Source of the DNA: Paenibacillus pabuli NBRC 13638
GTDB taxonomy: Bacteria > Bacillota > Bacilli > Paenibacillales > Paenibacillaceae
Reading direction: 5' to 3'
Length of the DNA stretch: 64,000 nt
NCBI RefSeq assembly: GCF_001514495.1
Contig: NZ_BCNM01000005.1
Location: 1-64,000, forward strand
The translations under genes were made by a program, and so were the position numbers. The notes under the pieces are model-generated. The model was not told the origin of the DNA and made no database searches. It saw only the letters and a list, made by a program, of their open reading frames with translations. This document shows, one piece after another, positions 48,072 to 56,488 of this stretch. The number at the start of each line of letters is the position of its first letter. The first letter of the stretch is position 1.

Positions 48072-48734
48072 TTAAGATTTTACGCCGCCCGACCATTCAA
48101 AACCCACAGCATCCAAAAACGCTTTGGACAGGATCATGTGACCTGTTGCATCCGGATGAACGCGGTCATAAGTCAGCACGGACGTATAGAAATGATCCCA
48201 GAATGGAGTGAACGCAGCCTGTGTATCCACGAATATGGCATCAAATTCAGCGGCTACTCTGCGAACAGCTTCACCGTAGATATCCATGGTTGCGCGCATC
48301 GGATCTTCCGGATTGGCTTCCAGATAATAAGGACTCATCAGGACAAGTCCTTTTAGTCCAGGACGAACAGAAGCAACCAGATCACGCAATGTGGACTCGT
48401 ACTCTTCCAGGAAAACCTGTGTATCTGTGGACAACGGATTGTCAAATTGACGCCATACATCATTAATCCCAATCATGATGGTCAGCCAGTCCGGTTTGAG
48501 ATCAAGCACATCACGGTCCCAGCGCTGCTTCAAATCACGAATTGTATTACCACTAATACCCACATTCTGAATCCGCAGCATCAATTCCGGGTAGGTGGAT
48601 CGCAGCAATGCATATACTTGTGCAACATAGCCATGACCGAGGCCAGAACTTCCTTCCCCAATAGGATGTGCACGGCCGCAATCTGTGATCGAATCTCCAA
48701 TAAAGAGCAGCTTGTCATTTTTTTGCAGTTTCAT
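48072..48734 (-). CDS. SGNH-fold (GDSL) esterase
   Basis: Predicted carbohydrate esterase. The 220 residues contain block I FIGDSITDCGR with S15, block II/III glycine and GINDVW, and block V DRVHPDATGH with the Asp-His pair. No signal peptide, so it would act in the cytoplasm on imported acetylated oligosaccharides. ATG 48734 follows AAGGAG; a longer frame to 48782 has no ribosome site. It is the middle gene of a three-gene group (alpha/beta hydrolase, SGNH, SMP-30), with a 99-base gap to the first. Confidence 0.88.
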   Translation of the reverse strand: MKLQKNDKLLFIGDSITDCGRAHPIGEGSSGLGHGYVAQVYALLRSTYPELMLRIQNVGISGNTIRDLKQRWDRDVLDLKPDWLTIMIGINDVWRQFDNPLSTDTQVFLEEYESTLRDLVASVRPGLKGLVLMSPYYLEANPEDPMRATMDIYGEAVRRVAAEFDAIFVDTQAAFTPFWDHFYTSVLTYDRVHPDATGHMILSKAFLDAVGFEWSGGVKS

Positions 48735-48833
48735 TGTCGTTTTCTCCTTCGCTCTATCAAGCGTTAAAATAGATGGGTTCACTCGTATTCCTATTTCAGA
48801 TCAGGAAAGTCAGGAACGCTGCCTGTTGCCGTG

Positions 48834-49622
48834 TTACCAGCCCTGATTCTTAAGCCAAGTCAGGCACAGGTCAGACCAGGCCCTTACGGCATGGTTATCC
48901 TCTGCCAATCCCAGACCATGTGAACCTTTTTCAAATACATGCAGATCATAGGGAATACCGTGTGCCCCCAGCGCGAGTGCATAACGCAAACTATTCTCCA
49001 CAGGTACTGCCTCGTCGTCACTTGTATGCCAGATAAATGCTTCTGGGGCGTCGGCTTTCACCTGCTGCTCTGCACTAAAGGCCTTAATCTGATCGGCAGA
49101 CACGTTCGCCCCCAACAGATTTTCACGGGAACCGGCATGTCCATATGATTCCATTGTAATCACCGGATAACAGAGAATAACCCGATCCGGGCGCGAACTC
49201 TCCCGTTCAATCGGATCTTCATGGTCTGGTTGACCCTTGTCATACAAGGTGCCCAGCGTGGCAGTAAGATGTCCGCCTGCTGAGAAACCAAGCACAGCAA
49301 TTTTGGAAGGCAGAATTCCGTACTCCTCGGCATGAGCCCGTACATAACGGATCGCTCGTTGACCATCTGCCATGGGTGCGGGATGTTGGTGCGGAGCCAC
49401 TCGATATTTCAGCACAAATGCGCTGATACCCGCCCGGTTGAGCAATTCAGCGATTGGAGCTCCTTCATGATCTGCCAGAAATCCGTAGCCCCCGCCCGGG
49501 CATACAATGACAGCGCTATCGGAACCGGGTTGAATAAATGGAATCAGATGAGGCATCTCGTCCTCATGGCCTTGGGCTGCATAAGGTGCAGCATGGTTCC
49601 ACAATGGTATGGTTGGTGTCAA
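48834..49622 (-). CDS. Alpha/beta hydrolase, acetylxylan-esterase-like
   Basis: Cytoplasmic esterase of the BD-FAE/Axe-like group. The 262 residues include the oxyanion segment VIVCPGGGYGFLADHEG, nucleophile S114 in LGFSAGGHLT, an acidic residue in HTSDDEAVP and the C-terminal histidine in KGSHGLGL. The start TTG 49622 (MTPTIPLWNHAAPYA) lies ten bases after AGAGG. It heads the minus-strand group with the SGNH and SMP-30 genes. Deacetylation of plant oligosaccharides is the likely role; substrate unproven. Confidence 0.87.
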   Translation of the reverse strand: MTPTIPLWNHAAPYAAQGHEDEMPHLIPFIQPGSDSAVIVCPGGGYGFLADHEGAPIAELLNRAGISAFVLKYRVAPHQHPAPMADGQRAIRYVRAHAEEYGILPSKIAVLGFSAGGHLTATLGTLYDKGQPDHEDPIERESSRPDRVILCYPVITMESYGHAGSRENLLGANVSADQIKAFSAEQQVKADAPEAFIWHTSDDEAVPVENSLRYALALGAHGIPYDLHVFEKGSHGLGLAEDNHAVRAWSDLCLTWLKNQGW

Positions 49623-49823
49623 ATGTAATCATCCTCTCTAAAATAGAACGGATACGTTGATCCGTACAGTCACTTTCCAATCTAAGGAATCGATACCATC
49701 ATAACGGGAAGCACCCTTGCGCATCAATACCTTCCTGGTATCACTTTTTGTTCAATTTGTAACAGGTTACACGGAATCTACATGCTGGAAAGTGTTTTTA
49801 GCACATTTGTAACGTCTCAATGA

Positions 49824-50657
49824 TTAATATAATCTTCGATACTGCTCAGGGGTTACACCCTCAATCCGCCGAAATGTAGCAACGAAATGACTTGCATCCC
49901 GAAAACCAACCTTTGCAGCCGTTTCCTTGACGGTCAGCTTGCTGTCTCCAGTCATCCATTCTTTTGATTTGCGAATACGAAGGAGGAGGAAGTAGTTGTA
50001 AGCGGTCATCCCAAAGGATTGTTTGAAAAGAGTATTCAGATGTCTGGGGGTAATGTCTGGTATGGCGGCCATCTGCTCCAGACCGATGTCTGGATCGGCA
50101 TAGTGTTCATTCATAAATGAAATTAACGGAGCCAGCCGTTCCACGGCATGGGAGATCGAAGAACGACTGCCCGTCATGCCATGTTTTTTAAGCAAAATTA
50201 GAAATCGGTACATGTCCGCTGACGCTTCCAAACCGGATAAATCCTGGTCACTGCTGATGGAACCCAACACTTCCCTGCCATAGTATTCAAGCGGACTCTC
50301 TGGGTCCCACTGGTGAAGGGCTGCCTCCCCCATACCAAGTGATTCAGTAATGGCCGGGCACTGGGAGCCTCCAAATGTAATGTAAAGTGTCTCCCACTCC
50401 CCTTGCGAGCGTACATACTCATGCGGCTCATTCGGCGGCAGCAAAATGCCAGATGACTCTCCGAGAACTACAGTTGAACCTGCAAATCTGAACTCTCCGG
50501 CTCCCTTCACTGACTGAAGCCAGTGATAACAAGGATATCCGGCAGGTCTGTACACATTCTCCTGCTTGCCGTTATATCCTATACTCTCGATATAGAGCGG
50601 AAGCGGCTGATCCCGTGGGGTCATAAAATAGCGACGATGATCGGGTGTGATGAGCAT
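49824..50657 (-). CDS. AraC-family transcriptional regulator (cupin type)
   Basis: The 277 residues have an N-terminal cupin sugar-sensing domain (about 15-110, GEFRFAGSTVVLGESSG and LPPNEPHEYVR) and a C-terminal AraC double helix-turn-helix (about 180-277, with VKETAAKVGFRDASHFVATFRR). ATG 50657 is nine bases after AAAGGAG; the 20 codons further upstream lack a site. It is divergent from the GH42 gene with 133 bases between, so it probably activates that gene. Confidence 0.92.
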   Translation of the reverse strand: MLITPDHRRYFMTPRDQPLPLYIESIGYNGKQENVYRPAGYPCYHWLQSVKGAGEFRFAGSTVVLGESSGILLPPNEPHEYVRSQGEWETLYITFGGSQCPAITESLGMGEAALHQWDPESPLEYYGREVLGSISSDQDLSGLEASADMYRFLILLKKHGMTGSRSSISHAVERLAPLISFMNEHYADPDIGLEQMAAIPDITPRHLNTLFKQSFGMTAYNYFLLLRIRKSKEWMTGDSKLTVKETAAKVGFRDASHFVATFRRIEGVTPEQYRRLY

Positions 50658-50790
50658 TGGGATTCTCTCCTTTGAACAAAAGCCAAAATTATAGTTCCAT
50701 ATTCTTATATGTTTCATTACTTTTCTTATATTTTAAAAGTCATATCCATCATATAGTATAGAATTATTCTTATACAAGAGGTGAACACAT

Positions 50791-52818
50791 TTGATTAGTA
50801 GCAAGCTACCCAAAATGTTCTACGGGGGCGACTATAACCCTGAACAATGGGATCACGAGACCCATCTTGAAGACCTGCGCATGTTCAAATTGGCAGGGAT
50901 TGATATTGCGACGATTAACGTATTTTCATGGGCACTGATTCAGCCTGATGAAGTCACTTATAATTTTGAAGGACTGGACCAACTCATTAATAGTCTTTAT
51001 GAAAGCGGTGTATACATCTGCCTTGCGACGAGTACTGCTGCCCATCCAGCATGGATGGCTAAGAGATACCCCGATGTACTGCGTGTCGATGCGGATGGAC
51101 GCAAACGCAAATTCGGTGGACGGCATAATTCTTGTCCGAACAGCCCAACCTACCGCAAATACTCCGAGAAGATTGCAGACAAGCTGGCGGAACGTTACAA
51201 GGATCATCCGGCTGTGCTTGTATGGCATATCTCCAACGAATATGGCGGCGACTGCTACTGCGATAACTGCGAGAAAGCGTTCCGCGTGTACCTGAAAGAA
51301 CGGTATCAGACTTTGGATCATCTTAACAAAGCATGGAACACCAATTTCTGGGGCCATACCTTTTACGACTGGGATGAGATCGTACTGCCAAGTAACCTGA
51401 GCGAGCACTGGGGAAACAACAATTCTACGTTCCAGGGCATTTCGCTTGACTACTCCCGGTTCAACTCGGACAGCATGCTTGACTGTTACCGTCTGGAATA
51501 TGATGCAATCAAGAAACATATCCCGGATTCGGTCGTTACGACCAATCTGATGGGATTCTTCAAACAGCTCGACTATTTCAAGTGGGCCAAATATATGGAT
51601 ATCGTCTCCTGGGACAGCTATCCAGGTCTTGCGACTCCGGTAAGCTTCACAGCGATGGCTCATGATCTGATGCGTGGACTGAAGGACGGTCAACCTTTCA
51701 TGCTCATGGAGCAGACTCCAAGCCAGCAGAACTGGCAGCCTTATAACTCATTGAAACGTCCCGGCGTCATGCGTCTGTGGAGTTACCAGTCCGTCGCCCA
51801 TGGCGCGGATACAATCATGTTCTTCCAGCTTCGCCGTTCTGTCGGCGCCTGCGAGAAATATCACGGTGCAGTCATTGAACATGTCGGACATGAGAATACA
51901 CGAGTATTCCGTGAAGTCGCAGAGCTGGGCAAGGAATTGCAGCTGCTTGGTGATAAAACCCTGGATGCTGCTGTTGAAGCCAAAGTGGCGATTGTGTTTG
52001 ACTGGGACAACTGGTGGGCAATCGAGAAATCCAGCGGGCCTACCGTTGCGCTGAACTATGTGGACCAGATTCACAAATACTACGCTGCCTTCTTCCGCCG
52101 CAACATTCAGGTGGACATCGTTAGTGTGGATACCGATATCAGCAAATACGACATCGTGCTCGCTCCGGTACTCTATATGGTTAAACCAGGCTTTGCGGCC
52201 AAACTGGAGAAGTTCGTTGAAGCAGGTGGTACATTCCTGACAACCTTCTTCAGTGGTATCGTCAATGAGAGTGACCTCGTAACAACCGGTGGTTATCCTG
52301 GCGAACTTCGCAAACTGCTCGGGATCTGGGTCGAAGAAATTGATGCCCTGCTGCCTGAGCAAAGAAACCGTATTGTCATGAAAGAGGCTTATGGCGATCT
52401 TCAAGGAGACTATGGTTGCGGCATGTTGTGTGACTTGCTGCACAGTGAAGGTGCAGAGATCATTGCCGAATATGGAGACGACTTCTACAAAGGCATGCCT
52501 GTGGTAACCCGTAACACATTTGGTCAAGGTGAAGCCTGGTATGTAGCTTCCGATCCGGAAGATCGATTCCTGGACAGCTTGCTGGGCCAACTGGCTGCAG
52601 CCAAAAATATTGCTTCTCTTCTGGATACGCCGGAAGGTGTTGAAGTGACTGCTCGTACCAAGGATGGACAACAGTACCTGTTCGTCATGAATCACAACGC
52701 CACCACAAAATCCTATGATCTGGGTAATGCTGAGGCTCATGATTTGCTCACGGATCAGACCCTTTCAGGCATGATCGCAATTGAAGGCCGCGGTGTGCAT
52801 CTGCTCGAAATGAAATAA
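50791..52818 (+). CDS. Beta-galactosidase, glycoside hydrolase family 42
   Basis: Cytoplasmic enzyme acting on short beta-galactosides, often galacto-oligosaccharides from pectin or arabinogalactan. The 675 residues: TIM barrel (1-390) with acid/base E150 in ISNEYGG and nucleophile E307 in LMEQTPS, the zinc cysteines C115, C155, C157 and C160, a trimerisation domain (about 395-600) and a small C-terminal beta domain (610-675). The start is TTG 50791 behind AGAGGTGA. It is divergent from the AraC-type gene at 49824-50657 and followed by a terminator. The GH2 enzyme 14 kb away is a different family with its own transporter. Confidence 0.95.
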   Translation: MISSKLPKMFYGGDYNPEQWDHETHLEDLRMFKLAGIDIATINVFSWALIQPDEVTYNFEGLDQLINSLYESGVYICLATSTAAHPAWMAKRYPDVLRVDADGRKRKFGGRHNSCPNSPTYRKYSEKIADKLAERYKDHPAVLVWHISNEYGGDCYCDNCEKAFRVYLKERYQTLDHLNKAWNTNFWGHTFYDWDEIVLPSNLSEHWGNNNSTFQGISLDYSRFNSDSMLDCYRLEYDAIKKHIPDSVVTTNLMGFFKQLDYFKWAKYMDIVSWDSYPGLATPVSFTAMAHDLMRGLKDGQPFMLMEQTPSQQNWQPYNSLKRPGVMRLWSYQSVAHGADTIMFFQLRRSVGACEKYHGAVIEHVGHENTRVFREVAELGKELQLLGDKTLDAAVEAKVAIVFDWDNWWAIEKSSGPTVALNYVDQIHKYYAAFFRRNIQVDIVSVDTDISKYDIVLAPVLYMVKPGFAAKLEKFVEAGGTFLTTFFSGIVNESDLVTTGGYPGELRKLLGIWVEEIDALLPEQRNRIVMKEAYGDLQGDYGCGMLCDLLHSEGAEIIAEYGDDFYKGMPVVTRNTFGQGEAWYVASDPEDRFLDSLLGQLAAAKNIASLLDTPEGVEVTARTKDGQQYLFVMNHNATTKSYDLGNAEAHDLLTDQTLSGMIAIEGRGVHLLEMK

Positions 52819-52893
52819 TTTTTTTGAGAATCGGATGATACAACATGTTACATGCCCATCGCATTGAACCCTGTTTCCGGCTCAAATGAGTCT

Positions 52894-52917
52894 AAATAGT
52901 TAAAATTTTAACTATTT
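52894..52917. repeat. Perfect 24-bp palindrome after the GH42 gene
   Basis: AAATAGTTAAAA followed at once by its reverse complement, with outer CTCAAAT/ATTTGAG pairing at a distance. It lies 76 bases after the GH42 stop and before the terminator. No loop and no T-run on either strand apart from its own centre. Confidence 0.8.
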
Positions 52918-52946
52918 GAGGTTTAACCTCTTTCAATCTGCTACTT

Positions 52947-52978
52947 CCCGTATCCGTCTAGACCGGATACGGGTTTTT
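52947..52978 (+). terminator. Intrinsic terminator after GH42
   Basis: CCCGTATCCG pairs with CGGATACGGG around TCTAGAC and is followed by TTTTT. The 405-base gap 52819-53224 also holds the palindrome above and the control region of the WYL regulator. Confidence 0.93.
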
Positions 52979-53131
52979 GTCATTATTTGTGAGGTCCCCT
53001 GATAGAAGGAAATACTGCGAAGCAAAGCGAATTGGACGAGACACACAATTTAACGACGCCCCGCCGGAAAAAGGAAGCTATCTCCCAATAAGCAGATGAG
53101 CAATGAATTAAATCATATGCTGCAAAAATTG

Positions 53132-53150
53132 GTGACAACCAAGATGTCAC
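53132..53150. promoter_or_regulatory. Candidate operator of the WYL regulator
   Basis: GTGACA-N7-TGTCAC is a perfect six-base dyad about 75 bases before the WYL gene. It lies between TTGGTG (53129-53134) and TATACC (53152-53157), which are 17 bases apart and could be the promoter; a TACAAT (53162-53167) is an alternative -10. Autoregulation is inferred. Confidence 0.45.
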
Positions 53151-53224
53151 TTATACCCTGCTACAATGGGAGTTGTAATCCAGCATCCTCTCCGGCGGCG
53201 CACCCTCGAAACGGAGTGGCTGAC

Positions 53225-54196
53225 ATGAATAGAACAAATCGGCTTGCCGCCATCGTTATGGCTTTGCAGCACGGTCACGAAACGGCACATTCCCTTGCAG
53301 AAAAATTTGAGGTTTCCCGCCGTACCATCCTGCGGGATATCCAATCCCTCTCCGAGATGAGTGTACCGATCATTGCCATCTCCGGTCCCGGAGGCGGCTT
53401 CAGACTTATGGATGGGTATGTACTGCCCCCACTGCAATTAGATCCGGTTGAAGCAGCTACTCTCATCTTTGCTCTTGAAGGCATAAGCCATTATGCAGAC
53501 ACCCCTTTTCAAGAGAAGCGCTGGACATTAATGGACAAAATCAAAAGCCTTATACCGGATGATGTCAAAGCAAGAATTGATCCCATGCTTAAGCAACTGA
53601 AACATGATGTTCCCGAGCGGAATTATATCCTCCATCATCTGGAACCCCTTCTGGCTTGTATCCCGGACCAGGGGTGGTTGCATATCTTATACCGCTCTGC
53701 TTCCCGTCAGCGATGGCTTACGATCTGTCCTATTCGAATCTATGCTTCTGCCGGTTTCTGGTACTGTGAAGCGTATTCGAAGGAGCATCGTGAACAGCGC
53801 CTGTTCAGGGCTGACCGCATTCTGGACATCAAGCCGGTTGGGCTATCCGAATCACAAAAGCTGGCGGAACAAGCGGAACAACAGCGCAGCAAACCGAAAT
53901 CGCCCGAGCGCTCTCCGACGCGCGTTACAGCACGTCTGAGTTACAGTGGAATGATCGAGGCGGAACAGGACAAGCATATTGGTGAATTGCTGACCGAGAT
54001 TGCCCCGGACGTCTGGGAGTTATCCTTCCTCTGTCCTCCCGGTGAATGGGCATGGGCCATACAATTTTTTTACCGTTTGGGACGTGAAGCAGAAGTACTT
54101 GAACCCGAGGATCTGCGGCACGAGATTCGTCAACATGCCGAGGAAGTATGTCAGATGTATCTGGCTTCCAACCATAATCGTTGCAGCACACTTTAA
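53225..54196 (+). CDS. WYL-domain transcriptional regulator (YobV/DeoR-like)
   Basis: The 323 residues have an N-terminal winged helix-turn-helix (about 1-60, FEVSRRTILRDIQSLSEMSVPI), then the ligand-sensing WYL domain (about 140-240, with LHILYRSASRQRWLTICPIRIY and WYCEAYSKEHREQRLFRADRI) and a C-terminal extension (WCX-like, about 260-315). WYL domains bind nucleic acid or small ligands and often regulate DNA-damage or defence genes. ATG 53225 is preceded by GGAGTGG. It overlaps nothing and lies 19 bases upstream of an AlkZ-related gene, so the two are co-transcribed. Confidence 0.9.
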   Translation: MNRTNRLAAIVMALQHGHETAHSLAEKFEVSRRTILRDIQSLSEMSVPIIAISGPGGGFRLMDGYVLPPLQLDPVEAATLIFALEGISHYADTPFQEKRWTLMDKIKSLIPDDVKARIDPMLKQLKHDVPERNYILHHLEPLLACIPDQGWLHILYRSASRQRWLTICPIRIYASAGFWYCEAYSKEHREQRLFRADRILDIKPVGLSESQKLAEQAEQQRSKPKSPERSPTRVTARLSYSGMIEAEQDKHIGELLTEIAPDVWELSFLCPPGEWAWAIQFFYRLGREAEVLEPEDLRHEIRQHAEEVCQMYLASNHNRCSTL

Positions 54197-54215
54197 AAGG
54201 AGATCACCAAAATCC

Positions 54216-54896
54216 ATGATGAACGAACCCATCGTAACTTATGAAGAAGCTGTGCAGCGAATACAGGCAGTGGGACTGCTCCCTCTGGCCCCCTTGTTCC
54301 CTGAATACCCTTCAATGTCGTCCATAACGCCTAAAGAGAACTGGCACCAGGACAATGAACTGGATCCCTGGTTGTGGCGTTCCCGGCTGGCTGAAGAAGG
54401 TGTAGCTGCCTACGGCAAATTTGTCAAAAAGAAAGCCATTCTAGTTTCACGTGAATATTACCCATGGGTGCACCGTCTGTTAGCAGATCCCAGAGTGATG
54501 GAAGAACAATATGATGCAGGGTTGATCTCTCGAGAAGCCTTCAAATTATACGAGATCATTGAGGAACAAGAGGGGATTGATGGACGGGCATTACGCTCAG
54601 AGGCAGGTTTTGGAGCCAAAGAAGACAAAAAAACGTTTGATCAGGGGTTGCTGGATCTCCAGAGTATGGGCGCCATTGTGATCTGTGGAACCAAGGAGAA
54701 AGAAGGCCTTGATGAAGGCAAGGTTGCATGGAACAGCTCCGCTTATGAGACCTCAGGCTACTGGATGAAACGTCAGGGCATTGAGCCGTTCGAGGGTAGT
54801 GTCGCAGACGCGAGCGAACGGCTGCTGCATCAATTGGAGAAACACACTTCTGCTGCCGCATTGGCCAAAATCCAAAAAGCCTTTAGGATGAATTGA
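54216..54896 (+). CDS. AlkZ-related (HTH_42-like) protein, function unknown
   Basis: A 226-residue soluble protein. Its sequence (SSITPKENWHQDNELDPWLW, VAAYGKFVKKKAILVSREYYPW and KLYEIIEEQEGIDGRALRSE) matches, by recall, proteins labelled AlkZ-related in Paenibacillus: they resemble parts of the winged-helix HTH_42 DNA glycosylases but are much shorter. The catalytic Q[SQ]R-type motif of AlkZ/AlkX is not visible, so glycosylase activity is not supported. ATG 54216 follows AAAAGGAG at 13 bases (long spacing); the next ATG is directly behind. It is the second gene of the WYL-regulator operon. Confidence 0.6.
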   Translation: MMNEPIVTYEEAVQRIQAVGLLPLAPLFPEYPSMSSITPKENWHQDNELDPWLWRSRLAEEGVAAYGKFVKKKAILVSREYYPWVHRLLADPRVMEEQYDAGLISREAFKLYEIIEEQEGIDGRALRSEAGFGAKEDKKTFDQGLLDLQSMGAIVICGTKEKEGLDEGKVAWNSSAYETSGYWMKRQGIEPFEGSVADASERLLHQLEKHTSAAALAKIQKAFRMN

Positions 54897-54910
54897 GTAA
54901 AATGCATGGA

Positions 54911-54959
54911 TACAGCACAAATCCCGGCAGCCGCAAAGGGCACCGGGATTTGTGCTGTA
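54911..54959. terminator. Hairpin between convergent AlkZ-related and uxaA genes
   Basis: ACAGCACAAATCCCGG and its exact reverse complement form a 16- to 17-base stem with a 15-base loop. No strong T-run follows on either side, but its place between two converging stop codons (54896 and 54974) indicates a bidirectional end signal. Confidence 0.7.
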
Positions 54960-54973
54960 ACAACGAATCATAC

Positions 54974-56488
54974 TTACAGAATGACTCCATCCTTGAAAAT
55001 CGCGATCTCACGAAATCCATGCTGCTCGCTGAGCGTATGCGCCCGGCCTGATGCAATATCAATCAGCTGGCTGAACAGCTGGATCTTGACATCTTCCATC
55101 GACCGGCCTTCGAGCAGTTGACCTGCGTTAAAATCAATCCAGTGCTTTTTCCGGTTCGCCAGGTCCGATTGAGTCGCGATCTTGACCGTAGGAACCGGGC
55201 CTCCAAACGGCGTCCCGCGGCCAGTCGTAAAGAGCACAATATGTGCACCCGCTGCAGACAGTGCTGTAACAGACACCAGATCGTTCCCAGGGGCTTCCAC
55301 AATGTTCAGACCGGTTTGCGTGACACGTTTGCCATAACGGAGAACATCAACTACAGAAGACCGCCCTCCCTTTTGGGTACATCCCAATGACTTTTCCTCC
55401 AGCGTCGTAATCCCCCCCGCTTTGTTTCCAGGGGAAGGATTCTCATATATATTCTGACCGTGGTTCACGAAGTATTGTTTAAACCCATTGACCAGGTCTA
55501 CCAAATCATTAAATACCTGCTCATTGGCCGCCCGATTCATCAGAATGGTCTCTGCACCGAACATCTCGGGAACTTCGGTCAATATGGCGGTTCCTCCAGC
55601 GGCAACCAGCATATCCGCTACGGAGCCAACGAGTGGATTCGCCGTAATTCCCGACAGACCATCCGAACCACCGCATTTTAATCCAATTTTGAGCTTGCTC
55701 AGGGGCAGGGGCTGACGCTGTTCATGTTCGGCAAGCTCCACCAGTTCTTCCATTAGGCGCAGACCTTCTTCAAGCTCATCATCTGTTTCCTGCGCTTTGA
55801 GAAAACGAACTTTCCCCTGATACTCCGGTGCGATACATTCACGGAACTGATCTACCTGATTATTTTCACATCCCAGCCCAATAACCAGCACACCGCCGGC
55901 ATTCGGGTGTTCCACCAGGGAAGCCAGCACCTGCTGCGTATACTTAAGGTCATCTCCCAGCTGTGAGCAACCGAACGGGTGCGGGAAATGATACACGCCA
56001 TCGACCCTGCTCCCGAACTGGGACTGCCCCATGCGAGCCAATGCTTCACATACTTTATTAATGCAGCCGACCGTATTGACAATCCAGATCTCATTACGGA
56101 TGCCTGCTTCACCGTTAGGACGCAGATATCCATCAAAAGAGCGCAGCTGTTCCGGAGGCATGTCCGTCTGAACAGGCGCTCCAGGCTGATACTGATATTC
56201 AAGTAAACCATGAAGTCCTGTCTTGAGATTGTGACTGTGAATCCAGCTCCCCTGCTCAATCTGCTCTTTGGCTATCCCAATGGAAAAACCGTATTTCATC
56301 ACGTCCTCGCCCGGTGCGAGGGTATGAATAGCTATTTTATGGCCTTTGGGCACATCGTCTCTTAGTGTAAAAGTAGTCCGGTCTGGCAGGGTGATGCTTT
56401 CCCCTTTTACATAATCCCGAAGGGCTATAATGACATCATCCTGCGGTTGAATCGCAATCCAGTCATTGGTTGTACGTGTTGTGTTCAT
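54974..56488 (-). CDS. uxaA: Altronate dehydratase
   Basis: Dehydrates D-altronate to 2-keto-3-deoxygluconate in galacturonate catabolism. The 504-residue protein has an N-terminal SAF domain (about 8-95) and the larger UxaA/GarD dehydratase domain (about 110-500) with GCENNQVDQF, KCGGSDGLSGITANPLVG and GCTQKGGRSSV; conserved cysteines suit the iron-dependent active site. ATG 56488 overlaps the uxaB stop by one base (TGATG) with AAGGTGAG before it, showing tight coupling. uxaC, needed for the isomerase step, is not in the window. Confidence 0.95.
   Translation of the reverse strand: MNTTRTTNDWIAIQPQDDVIIALRDYVKGESITLPDRTTFTLRDDVPKGHKIAIHTLAPGEDVMKYGFSIGIAKEQIEQGSWIHSHNLKTGLHGLLEYQYQPGAPVQTDMPPEQLRSFDGYLRPNGEAGIRNEIWIVNTVGCINKVCEALARMGQSQFGSRVDGVYHFPHPFGCSQLGDDLKYTQQVLASLVEHPNAGGVLVIGLGCENNQVDQFRECIAPEYQGKVRFLKAQETDDELEEGLRLMEELVELAEHEQRQPLPLSKLKIGLKCGGSDGLSGITANPLVGSVADMLVAAGGTAILTEVPEMFGAETILMNRAANEQVFNDLVDLVNGFKQYFVNHGQNIYENPSPGNKAGGITTLEEKSLGCTQKGGRSSVVDVLRYGKRVTQTGLNIVEAPGNDLVSVTALSAAGAHIVLFTTGRGTPFGGPVPTVKIATQSDLANRKKHWIDFNAGQLLEGRSMEDVKIQLFSQLIDIASGRAHTLSEQHGFREIAIFKDGVIL

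Noticed and set aside
50926..52740. Two long minus-strand frames (255 and 330 residues) opposite the GH42 gene.
   Set aside because: Antisense shadows; GH42 catalytic residues and zinc cysteines define the plus-strand gene.
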